From contig NZ_JAKRKC020000002.1 in NCBI RefSeq assembly GCF_022664455.2, forward strand, positions 496,001 through 560,000: 64,000 nucleotides of DNA. The letters are read 5' to 3'. The notes beneath the pieces were generated by a model. That model ran no database searches and had not been told where the DNA came from. It saw only the letters and a program-made list of their open reading frames with translations. The position numbers were made by a program, and so were the translations under genes. Positions 23,508 through 30,618 of the stretch are shown piece by piece (the first letter of the stretch is position 1; each line of letters begins with the position of its first letter). This DNA is from Actinomadura luzonensis (GTDB taxonomy: Bacteria > Actinomycetota > Actinomycetes > Streptosporangiales > Streptosporangiaceae).

Positions 23508-24071
23508 ATGACCCGCCCCGTCACCGCCTACTGGGTCATCACCGCGATCGTCACCGGCGAATGCCTGGTCGGCGGCGCGATGGACCTGTTCAGGCTGGCA
23601 CCCTTCTACCCGATGCTGCTCCACCTGGGCTATCCCGGCTACCTGGCCACGATCCTGGGCGTCGCGAAGATCGCGGCGGGGGTGGTCCTGCTGCTTCCCG
23701 GGCTGCCCCGGCTGAAGGAGTGGGCCTACGCCGGCGTCGTGATCAACATGGCCGGCGCGGTCGCGTCGCACGTCGCCACCCGCGACGCGGCGTCCGACCT
23801 GCTGGCCCCGGCCGCCTTCACCGCCCTGGCCGTCGCCTCGTGGGCCCTGCGCCCGCCCGCGCGCCGCCTGGCCGCCCGCCCGCCTGCCCACCCGGACGCC
23901 CACCCGGACGCCCATCCGACGCCCACCCGGACGCCCGCCCGGACGCCCGCCGGACGCAGCGCCCGCCAGGCGGCCGTGACCGCGTGCCCCGCCGCCAGGG
24001 CCACGGCGTACCCGGCCGCGCCCACCAGCAGGACGCTGCCGAGAGCGCCGGTGCCGAGCCGCGCGCCGTAG
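23508..24071 (+). CDS. DoxX-like membrane protein with a repeat-extended tail
   Basis: Residues 1-120 form a small four-helix membrane protein of the DoxX type (AYWVITAIVTGECLVGGAMD, then YLATILGVAKIAAGVVLLLP, WAYAGVVINMAGAVASHVA and LLAPAAFTALAVASWAL). A normal member would end near residue 125. Here the frame runs on for 60 residues through a 12-bp tandem repeat (His-Pro-Asp-Ala units) and then through the 3' end of the opposite membrane gene, so the tail is probably an accident of the repeat. GAGGTG supports ATG 23508. Likely role: redox or stress-linked membrane protein under the divergent TetR. Confidence 0.8.
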   Translation: MTRPVTAYWVITAIVTGECLVGGAMDLFRLAPFYPMLLHLGYPGYLATILGVAKIAAGVVLLLPGLPRLKEWAYAGVVINMAGAVASHVATRDAASDLLAPAAFTALAVASWALRPPARRLAARPPAHPDAHPDAHPTPTRTPARTPAGRSARQAAVTACPAARATAYPAAPTSRTLPRAPVPSRAP

Positions 24072-24283
24072 GGGGAGCCGTGCCCGCTCAGCACGCTCGC
24101 CGCGTCGGCGACCACGTCCACGGCGAACGTCCCCACCGTCCGCGCGACGGTGACGCCGTTGAGGATCAGGTCGTCCACGGCGGTCAGGGAGAGGAGGTAC
24201 AGCCACAGGGCGGCGTGGAGCGCCACCGCGCCGAGGCGCGCCACCACGAGGACGCCCTCCCGCGGGCGCCGGGGAACTGCCAT
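23726..24283 (-). CDS. Small membrane protein of unknown function, converging with and overlapping doxX
   Basis: From ATG 24283, with GGGAGGGG five bases upstream, the first 115 residues show two clear membrane helices (VARLGAVALHAALWLYLLSL and LGSVLLVGAAGYAVALAAGH) and a weaker one between. It then enters the same tandem repeat region, here read as Gly-Val-Arg and Gly-Trp-Ala-Ser units, and stays open antisense to DoxX until 23726. The natural end is uncertain; the repeat has probably removed the original stop. The first 115 residues are well supported, the overlap with DoxX is not. Confidence 0.6.
   Translation of the reverse strand: MAVPRRPREGVLVVARLGAVALHAALWLYLLSLTAVDDLILNGVTVARTVGTFAVDVVADAASVLSGHGSPYGARLGTGALGSVLLVGAAGYAVALAAGHAVTAAWRALRPAGVRAGVRVGVGWASGWASGWAGGRAARRRAGGRRAHEATARAVKAAGASRSDAASRVATCDATAPAMLITTPA
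23889..23957. repeat. 12-bp tandem repeat with short units
   Basis: Six units of consensus CACCCGGACGCC. Units 1, 2 and 4 are exact, unit 3 (23913-23923) is 11 bp, unit 5 has one change and unit 6 is about 10 bp. The short units shift frames on both strands, affecting the ends of two converging membrane protein genes. Confidence 0.85.
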
Positions 24284-24357
24284 GGGCACCCCTCCCGCCG
24301 GTGACCGCGACGGCCTCACCGAGCGTACGTCCGCCCGCCGGCCCCGCCAACCCCCGG

Positions 24358-25137
24358 CTAGGGCCGGACGTGCAGCCGGAAACCGGAGCGGCCCGCCGGC
24401 TCCAGCCCCTCCTTCAGGTGCAGCGACGGGATCTCGTAGTCGCCGGCGTTCTGCCGCCGGAACGCGATCGGCTCGGTCGAGTCCAGGGTCAGCAGCCGCT
24501 CCTGCCACGCCTTGGCGATGTCGGGGAAGTCCTCGCGGGTGAGGCGGTCCGCGCCGTACAGCACGAACGGCGGCAGCACCTCCAGCCCCGGGTAGTACAG
24601 GATCCCGTGCTGGATCGGGAACAGCAGGTCGTCGATCGGGCCGTTGATCCCGCGCTCGGCGTAGTGCGACTCGGGGCCGCCCGCGGTCACCGACAGCAGC
24701 GCCCGCCGGCCCGCGAGGGTGCCCTCGCCGAAACGCTCCCCGTACTTGACGTCGTTGTGCTCGCCGACGCCGTAGGCGAAGTGGTAGGTGAAGACCCGGT
24801 CGAACCAGCCCTTGAGTATCGCCGGCATCGTGTACCACCACAGCGGGAACTGGAAGATCACCAGGTCCGCCCACAGCAGCTTCTCCTGCTCCGCGCGGAC
24901 GTCCGGGGTGAGGTTCCCCGTGTCGAAGGCCCGCCCCGAGTCCGCGGCGACCCGCAGCGGGCTCGACGCGGACGGCCCGTAGTCCCCGGCGTCCGCGGCC
25001 GCCTTCCAGCGCATCGCGTACAGGTCGCTGACCCGCACCTCGTGTCCCGCCTGCCGCAGCGTGGACACGGCCAGGTCCTTCAGCGAGCCGTTGAGCGACC
25101 TCGGCTCCGGGTGGGCATAGACGATCAGCGTCTTCAT
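24358..25137 (-). CDS. NAD(P)H quinone oxidoreductase (flavodoxin-like, NQO/KefF family)
   Basis: A 259-residue FMN/FAD quinone reductase. It starts MKTLIVYAHPEPRSLNGSL, the flavin phosphate site, and has the family segment DLVIFQFPLWWYTMPAILKG and the GRRALLSVTAGGPESHY loop. It performs two-electron reduction of quinones in the cytoplasm. AAGGAG supports ATG 25137; a GTG two codons earlier is less likely. It is divergent from an XRE regulator, a standard arrangement for quinone-inducible reductases, and the intradiol dioxygenase beyond may handle the ring products. Confidence 0.9.
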   Translation of the reverse strand: MKTLIVYAHPEPRSLNGSLKDLAVSTLRQAGHEVRVSDLYAMRWKAAADAGDYGPSASSPLRVAADSGRAFDTGNLTPDVRAEQEKLLWADLVIFQFPLWWYTMPAILKGWFDRVFTYHFAYGVGEHNDVKYGERFGEGTLAGRRALLSVTAGGPESHYAERGINGPIDDLLFPIQHGILYYPGLEVLPPFVLYGADRLTREDFPDIAKAWQERLLTLDSTEPIAFRRQNAGDYEIPSLHLKEGLEPAGRSGFRLHVRP

Positions 25138-25148
25138 GTGCACTCCTT

Positions 25149-25173
25149 CGGAGGATCAGGTGCCTCCGATCCT
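25149..25173. promoter_or_regulatory. Overlapping inverted repeats, candidate operator
   Basis: CGGAGG/CCTCCG (25149-25168) and AGGATC/GATCCT (25152-25173) are interleaved inverted repeats directly before the quinone reductase ribosome site. A target of the divergent XRE protein is plausible. Confidence 0.4.
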
Positions 25174-25278
25174 GCACAGCCGGGCGGCCGTCGTTCAGGG
25201 GCTCCGTTTCCGCAGGACCCGGCTTCCTGGTATCGGCAGGACCACCCTCACCGCGGCCGTTCCCGGGATAATGGACGG

Positions 25279-26130
25279 ATGGACGATCTCGCGAGCTTCC
25301 TGCGCACCCGCCGCTCCCGGGTCGACCCGGCCGGGGCGGGCATCCCCGCCGACCGGCGCCGCCGGGTCCCGGGGCTGCGCCGCGAAGAGGTGGCGCACCT
25401 GTCGGGAGTCAGCGTCGACTACTACGTGCGCCTCGAACAGGGCCGCGCCACGCAGCCGTCCGAGCAGGTGCTCGACGCGCTCGCCCGGGTCCTGGAGCTC
25501 GACGACACCGAACGCGGGCACCTGTACCGGCTGGCCAGGCAGCGGCGGCGCAGCCCGAAACCGCCCACCGGGCGGCTGCGCCCCGAGCTGACGCGGGTCC
25601 TCGACCTGATCACCGACGCGCCCGCGCTCGTCGTCGACCACCGCCTCGACGCCGCCGCCGGCAACCGCCTCGCCGAGCTGCTGTACGGCCGCCCGATGAA
25701 GGGCCTGAACACCGCCCGCCACATCTTCCTGGAGGAGACCGGGCGCGGCCTGTACGCCGACTGGGACCAGTGCACCCGCGACGTGGTCGGCCACCTGCGG
25801 CTGGCGGCCGGCAAGTACCCCGAGGACCGGCGGCTGGCCTCGCTGATCGGGGAGCTGGCGATGGGCAGCGAACGCTTCCGCCGGCTGTGGGCCCGCGCGG
25901 ACGTCCGCGCCCGCACCCACGGCCGCAAGGCCTACCGGCATCCCCTGGTGGGGGAGCTGGAGCTGCACCAGGAGAACTTCACGCTGCCGGACGAGTCGGG
26001 CCTGGAACTGCTGGTGCTCACGGCCGCCCCCGGCAGCCCCTCGGCGGACGCCCTGCGGCTCCTGGCCGGCCTCGACGCCGCCGCCGTGCCCGCTTGCCGG
26101 TCATCCGAGCGCAGGCCGGCACGGACGTGA
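25279..26130 (+). CDS. XRE-type helix-turn-helix regulator (MmyB-like ligand domain)
   Basis: A 283-residue regulator. The N-terminal XRE domain is clear (DDLASFLRTRRSRVDP, then GLRREEVAHLSGVSVDYYVR and LEQGRATQPSEQVLDALARV). Residues 105-270 form the MmyB-like ligand-binding domain common to actinomycete quinone- or antibiotic-responsive regulators (ALVVDHRLDAAAGNRLAELL, and HPLVGELELHQENFTLPD). GATAAT lies six bases before ATG 25279, suggesting a leaderless transcript. It is divergent from the quinone reductase, its likely target, and ten bases before the intradiol dioxygenase gene. Confidence 0.9.
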   Translation: MDDLASFLRTRRSRVDPAGAGIPADRRRRVPGLRREEVAHLSGVSVDYYVRLEQGRATQPSEQVLDALARVLELDDTERGHLYRLARQRRRSPKPPTGRLRPELTRVLDLITDAPALVVDHRLDAAAGNRLAELLYGRPMKGLNTARHIFLEETGRGLYADWDQCTRDVVGHLRLAAGKYPEDRRLASLIGELAMGSERFRRLWARADVRARTHGRKAYRHPLVGELELHQENFTLPDESGLELLVLTAAPGSPSADALRLLAGLDAAAVPACRSSERRPART

Positions 26131-26140
26131 GGATGAGAAC

Positions 26141-27013
26141 ATGGAACTGTTCAGCGAGGAACGATCAGCGCACGTGGTCGCGCGGAGCTTCGCCGCCACC
26201 CCCGACCCGCGGCTGCGGGACGTCCTGACCTCCCTGGTGCGTCACCTGCACGCCTTCGTCAAGGAGGTCGAGCTGACCGAGGAGGAGTGGAGCGCGGCCA
26301 TCGGCTTCCTCACCCGCACCGGGCAGAAGTGCGACGACGTGCGGCAGGAGTTCGTGCTGCTGTCCGACGTGCTGGGCATCTCGATGCTGGTCGAGACCAT
26401 CAACCACCGCACCGGCGGCGCCGCGACCGAGTCGACCGTGCTGGGCCCCTTCCACCTGGTCGACTCCCCGCCCCGGGAGCTGGGCGACACCATCGCGCTG
26501 GACGGCAAGGGCGAGCCGTGCCTGGTCACCGGCCAGGTCACCGGGGCCGGCGGCGAGCCGCTGCCCGGCGCGCTGGTCGACGTGTGGCAGGCCAACGCCG
26601 ACGGCTTCTACGACGTGCAGCAGCCCGGCGTGCAGCCCGGGCGGAACCTGCGCGGCCTGTTCACCGCCGACCAGGACGGCCGGTTCTGGTTCCGCACCGT
26701 CGTGCCCCGCTACTACCCGATCCCCGACGACGGGCCGGTGGGCGAGCTGCTGGCCGCGACCGGCCGCCACCCCAACCGGCCCGCGCACGTGCACTTCATC
26801 GTCACCGCCGAGGGCCACCGCCCGGTCACCACGCACCTGTTCGTCGACGACAGCCCCTACCTCGACTCCGATGCCGTCTTCGGCGTCAAGGAGAGCCTGG
26901 TGCGGAGCTTCCCGCTGGTCGACGACCCGGCGCGGGCGGCCGGGGCGGGCCTGCCCAACCCGTTCCGCACCGTGCACTTCGACGTCACCCTGCTGCCCGC
27001 CGGGCCGCGGTGA
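26141..27013 (+). CDS. Intradiol ring-cleavage dioxygenase (hydroxyquinol/catechol 1,2-dioxygenase)
   Basis: A 290-residue non-heme Fe(III) enzyme. The N-terminal dioxygenase_N helical domain (residues 20-95, including TGQKCDDVRQEFVLLSDVLG) is followed by the catalytic beta-sandwich from TESTVLGPFHLV. Iron ligands are visible: Tyr in ADGFYDVQQPG, Tyr in VPRYYPIPDDG and two His in RPAHVHFIVTAEG. It opens catechol or hydroxyquinol to a muconate-type acid in the cytoplasm. Hydroxyquinol is favoured by the overall pattern but not proven. GAGGATGAG supports ATG 26141. It lies ten bases after the XRE regulator and may be read with it. Confidence 0.9.
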   Translation: MELFSEERSAHVVARSFAATPDPRLRDVLTSLVRHLHAFVKEVELTEEEWSAAIGFLTRTGQKCDDVRQEFVLLSDVLGISMLVETINHRTGGAATESTVLGPFHLVDSPPRELGDTIALDGKGEPCLVTGQVTGAGGEPLPGALVDVWQANADGFYDVQQPGVQPGRNLRGLFTADQDGRFWFRTVVPRYYPIPDDGPVGELLAATGRHPNRPAHVHFIVTAEGHRPVTTHLFVDDSPYLDSDAVFGVKESLVRSFPLVDDPARAAGAGLPNPFRTVHFDVTLLPAGPR

Positions 27014-27098
27014 ACGATCCGGCCCAGCCGCGGTTCGACCAGGCAGGATGCCGGGCCGGGCCCGGCGGGATGCCGGGCCCGGGACACGGGCTGAAAAT

Positions 27099-27120
27099 CA
27101 GCGCCTCAGGGTCAGCGCTG
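27099..27120. terminator. Weak hairpin between converging genes
   Basis: CAGCGC (27099-27104) pairs with GCGCTG (27115-27120) around a 10-base loop, over the GH62 stop codon. The preceding 60 bases are a GC-rich palindromic tract built on CCGGGCCCGG. Confidence 0.4.
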
Positions 27121-28566
27121 CAGGGTGAGCAGGCCGGGACGGTAGGGCAGCAGGCCGTAGTCGCCGCCCGAGCTGGGGCTGCGCCCCTGGTAGAGCAGTT
27201 GCAGGTTGCACGGGTCGACGGTGAAGGTCTGGTCGGCGCTGGTGCGGATCAGCTCGCCGTGGCTGATGTCGTTGGTCCAGGTGGCGCCGCTGTTGGCCTT
27301 GCCGGCGAAGGGGTTGCTCTCGGAGGCGGCCTGCGGGGTCCACGAGCCGCCCAGGCTGGTGGCGGTGAAGGAGCGGAAGTAGCGGCCCTGCGCGCCGATG
27401 GCCTCGACGAGCATGAGGTACTTGTTCTGGTTCTGCAGCTTGTAGACCTGGACGGCCTCGAACAGGTTGTTGGTGGAGTCGCTCATGACCACCGTGGAGC
27501 TGCTGCCGAAGCTGCCGGGGAAGTTCCCGATGGGCATGCTGGCCCGGTAGATCTTGCCGTTGTCGCCGGCGAAGAACAGGTACATGTTCGTGCCGTCACC
27601 GATGACCGTCTGGTCGATCGGGCCGGTGCCGGAGCCGGAGATGCTGCCGGAGAACAGCGTCTGCTGCGCCGACCAGCCGTTGGGGTTGGCGGGGTCGGTG
27701 GAGGTGCGGTACGAGAAGGCGGTGCCGCCCCACTGGTAGGTGAGCACCCAGATGTTCTTCGGCGCGAAGTAGAACAGGGTGGGCGCGACGGTCGCGGACG
27801 ACATCGTGTTCTGCGTGGCCGAGGCCATCTCCGACCAGTTGGTGAAGGGGCTGAAGTTCATCGAGCCCCAGCGGGTGCCGGTGTCGTGGGTGGTGGCGTA
27901 GACGAGGTGCTTGCCGTTGTAGGGGGCGACGGTGAAGTCCTTCAGCGAGACCCATCCCGACTTGGGGGTGGCCAGCGCGCCGGTGGAGCTCCAGCGGTAG
28001 GACGACGGCAGGTCGCAGGTGCCGGGGTTCTGCCCGCCGCCGATCTTGACGAACTGCCACTGCTGGTTGTTGCCGCCCCAGTCGTCGTACTGGACGATGT
28101 TGGCGCCGTCGGCGGTGGAGGCGCCCTGCACCTCCAGGGCCTTGCCGCTGTTGCGGTTGATCAGCCGCACGTAGCCGTCGCTGGAGTCGGCGAGCCGCCA
28201 CTGCTGGTTGGTGCCGTTCAGGTCGCTCCACTGGACGATGGAGCCGCCGTTGGCGGTGGAGAAGTTGTAGACGTCCAGGACCTTGCCGGAGTGGCGGGAC
28301 TTCACGCGGTAGTAGCCGCCGCCGGAGTCGACGAACTGCCACTGCTGCTGGTTGCCGTCGTTGCGGGTCCACTGGGTGATGCGGGCGCCGTCGTTGGTCG
28401 CCAGGTTGTAGACGTCCAGGGCCTTGCCGCTGTTGCGGTTGACCAGGACGTACCAGGCGGTGGTGTCCACGGTGGCCGCGTTGGCGGACTGGGCCTGCAG
28501 GGCGACGAACAGGCTCGCCAGTAACGTGGCCACCGTCGCGAGGACGGCCAGGTGTCGTTGTCTCAC
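27112..28566 (-). CDS. Secreted GH62 alpha-L-arabinofuranosidase with N-terminal CBM13
   Basis: A 484-residue secreted enzyme that removes arabinofuranose side chains from arabinoxylan. Residues 1-31 are a Sec signal (VATLLASLFVALQAQSANA). Residues 35-175 form one ricin-type beta-trefoil of the RICIN_14 kind with three QxW repeats (QQQWQF, NQQWRL, NQQWQF). The GH62 domain starts at about 185 (SYRWSSTGALATPKSGWVSL, then VAPYNGKHLVYATTHDTGTR). The usual actinomycete order has the binding module at either end. GTG 28566 follows AAAGG. It is the last gene of the GH127-GH43-GH62 operon, 15 bp after the GH43 stop. Confidence 0.93.
   Translation of the reverse strand: MRQRHLAVLATVATLLASLFVALQAQSANAATVDTTAWYVLVNRNSGKALDVYNLATNDGARITQWTRNDGNQQQWQFVDSGGGYYRVKSRHSGKVLDVYNFSTANGGSIVQWSDLNGTNQQWRLADSSDGYVRLINRNSGKALEVQGASTADGANIVQYDDWGGNNQQWQFVKIGGGQNPGTCDLPSSYRWSSTGALATPKSGWVSLKDFTVAPYNGKHLVYATTHDTGTRWGSMNFSPFTNWSEMASATQNTMSSATVAPTLFYFAPKNIWVLTYQWGGTAFSYRTSTDPANPNGWSAQQTLFSGSISGSGTGPIDQTVIGDGTNMYLFFAGDNGKIYRASMPIGNFPGSFGSSSTVVMSDSTNNLFEAVQVYKLQNQNKYLMLVEAIGAQGRYFRSFTATSLGGSWTPQAASESNPFAGKANSGATWTNDISHGELIRTSADQTFTVDPCNLQLLYQGRSPSSGGDYGLLPYRPGLLTLQR
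28053..28459 (-). repeat. CBM13 module copy A1 (near-identical DNA)
   Basis: This module is close to DNA-identical to copy A3 at 35427-35830 on the opposite strand, especially in its first 230 coding bases where only a few silent changes are seen, and closely similar to copy A2 at 30109-30514. Confidence 0.85.
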
Positions 28567-28581
28567 GTCTGTGCCTTTCGG

Positions 28582-30618
28582 TCAGGGGGTGGTGAGGTCG
28601 AAGCGGCGCACGGTCACCGCGCCGCCGAGTGCCTGCGTGGCGTAGTTGAAGATCCCGAAGCGGTAGCCCATGAAGAACTGCCAGGCGTTGTTGAGGGTGA
28701 AGGCCGGGCCGAGGCTCACGAAGGTGGTGCCGTCGGTGCTGTAGGAGAAGCGGGCCTGCCGGCCGGAGCCGGGCCGGATGTCGGCGTTGACCCGCAGCCA
28801 GATCCGGCCGCCCGAGACGTTCGCGCCGGCCTGTTCGGCGCCGGTGCCGGTGGTCTGCCAGGAGCTGTTCATCGTCAGGCCGTTGGTCATCACGACCCGG
28901 TCGACGCCGTTGTCGCGCCGCACGCCGATCCAGGCCGACTGGTCGCGCAGCATGGCGAGGCCGGCGCGGTCGCCGTTGGCCATCTGCGAGTAGTCCAGCT
29001 CGATCGTCGCCGTGGACGACGGGCCCTGGATGCGGTGGGTGAGCGTGTTGCGGGCGTTGTAGAGGTCGTTGGTGACGGTCGCGGTCTGCAGGCGCAGGCC
29101 GCTGCCGGTGGAGAAGCGGCTGGTGTCGGGGTTGTGGTTCCACTCCCAGCGGGGGCCGAGGGTGCTCGCGCTGAAGGTGTCGGGGCCGGTCATGGACGCC
29201 ACGGTCTTGCTGGTCTGGATGTTCGGCTTCGGGTAGGTGGCGCCCCAGGCGCCGTTGACGGTCTGCAGCACCGGCCAGTCGCCGCTCCAGGTGATCGGCG
29301 CGAGCGCCGGCACCCGGCCGCCGGGGTAGGCGTCGACGAAGGCCATGTAGTACCAGTCGCCGTTCTGCGTCTGGACGAGCCCGCCCTGGTGGGGGACGCC
29401 GCCGCCGGAGATCGGGCCGGGCAGGTTGAGCAGCACCTGGCGCATCTCGTACGGGCCCCACGGCGAGGTCGAGCGGAGGACGTACTGGCCGTTGGCGGGA
29501 CGGGTGAGCCAGATGTAGTAGTAGCCGCCCCGCTTGTAGAAGCGGGAGCCCTCCAGGGTGCCGACGCTGCTCGGCGTCTGGAACACCTGCTGGGAGCGCA
29601 CCTGGCTGAGCCCGTCGGCCGAGAGCTGGGCGACGCTGATGGTGGTGTTGCCGTAGGCGACGTACATGGTGTCGTCGGTGTCGACCAGCAGGCCGGCGTC
29701 GTAGTAGCAGTTGTTGATCTGGGAGCGCTTGGTCCAGGCGCCGTCCACGGCGGAGGCGGTGTAGACGTAGGTCCGGTTGAACTCGACGCAGCCGATCCAG
29801 TAGTAGGTGCTGTTGCTGGGCCGGTAGTTGAAGGCGGAGGCCCAGATGCCCTTCACGTACGCCCGCCCGCCGCTGAGGTCGTAGGCGCTGGAGCCGAAGT
29901 CGAGCCTCGGCACCGAGTGCCCGGCGTACTCCCAGTCGGTCAGGTTGTAGGAGCGCAGGATCGGCGCTCCCGGCGAGTAGTGCATGGTCGAGGCCGAGTA
30001 GTAGTATGCGTCGCCGACGCGGATGATGTCGCCGTCGGCGAAGTCCTGCCAGACGACCGGGTTGGTGTAGGTGCCGCCCGGGTTCTGGCCGCCGCCGACC
30101 TGGACGAGCTGCCACTGCTGGTTGTTGCCGCCCCAGTCGTCGTACTGGACGACGGCGGCGTTGTCGGCGGTGGAGGCGTTCTGGACCTCCAGGGCCTTGC
30201 CGCTGTTGCGGTTGATCAGCCGCACGTAGCCGCCGCTGGAGTCGGCGAGCCGCCACTGCTGGTTGACGCCGTTGCCGTCGGCCCACTGCACGACGGCGGC
30301 GCCGTTGGCGGTGGAGAAGTTGTAGACGTCGAGGACCTTGCCGGAGACGCGGGACTTCAGCCGGTAGTAGCCGCCGCCGGAGTCGACGAACTGCCACTGC
30401 TGGTTGTTGCCGTCGTTGCGGGTCCACTGCGTGATGCGGGCCCCGTCGGCGGTCGAGGAGTTGTAGACGTCCAGGGCCTTGCCGCTGTTGCGGTTGACCA
30501 GGACGTACCAGGCGTTGGTGTCGACCGTCGCCGCCGACGCCGACGGCGGGAGCGACACGCCCACGAGCGTCACGGACGTCAGGAGCACGGACGCGAGGAG
30601 CGCGAGCAGGCGCCTCAC
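28582..30618 (-). CDS. Secreted GH43 glycosidase with N-terminal CBM13
   Basis: A 678-residue secreted enzyme. After a Sec signal (LLALLASVLLTSVTLVGVSL) comes a RICIN_14 trefoil (residues 33-170), then a five-bladed GH43 propeller starting at YTNPVVWQDFADGDIIRVGD, whose first Asp is the catalytic base, with the pKa-modulating Asp in YYDAGLLVDTDD and the acid Glu in VGTLEGSRFYKRGG. Residues 485-678 form the concanavalin-like C-terminal sandwich seen in GH43 beta-xylosidases (WIGVRRDNGVDRVVMTNG). Likely beta-xylosidase or arabinofuranosidase. GTG start overlaps the GH127 stop (GTGA), so the two are coupled. Confidence 0.9.
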   Translation of the reverse strand: MRRLLALLASVLLTSVTLVGVSLPPSASAATVDTNAWYVLVNRNSGKALDVYNSSTADGARITQWTRNDGNNQQWQFVDSGGGYYRLKSRVSGKVLDVYNFSTANGAAVVQWADGNGVNQQWRLADSSGGYVRLINRNSGKALEVQNASTADNAAVVQYDDWGGNNQQWQLVQVGGGQNPGGTYTNPVVWQDFADGDIIRVGDAYYYSASTMHYSPGAPILRSYNLTDWEYAGHSVPRLDFGSSAYDLSGGRAYVKGIWASAFNYRPSNSTYYWIGCVEFNRTYVYTASAVDGAWTKRSQINNCYYDAGLLVDTDDTMYVAYGNTTISVAQLSADGLSQVRSQQVFQTPSSVGTLEGSRFYKRGGYYYIWLTRPANGQYVLRSTSPWGPYEMRQVLLNLPGPISGGGVPHQGGLVQTQNGDWYYMAFVDAYPGGRVPALAPITWSGDWPVLQTVNGAWGATYPKPNIQTSKTVASMTGPDTFSASTLGPRWEWNHNPDTSRFSTGSGLRLQTATVTNDLYNARNTLTHRIQGPSSTATIELDYSQMANGDRAGLAMLRDQSAWIGVRRDNGVDRVVMTNGLTMNSSWQTTGTGAEQAGANVSGGRIWLRVNADIRPGSGRQARFSYSTDGTTFVSLGPAFTLNNAWQFFMGYRFGIFNYATQALGGAVTVRRFDLTTP
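30109..30514 (-). repeat. CBM13 module copy A2
   Basis: Second member of the A family of ricin modules, in direct orientation to A1 and inverted to A3. Shares long runs of identical bases with both, with scattered silent changes. Confidence 0.85.

Noticed and set aside
26287..28524. Long open frame on the plus strand antisense to the GH62 gene
   Set aside because: No family resemblance or ribosome site; it is a mirror of the high-GC GH62 and CBM13 coding sequence, which is strongly supported on the minus strand.
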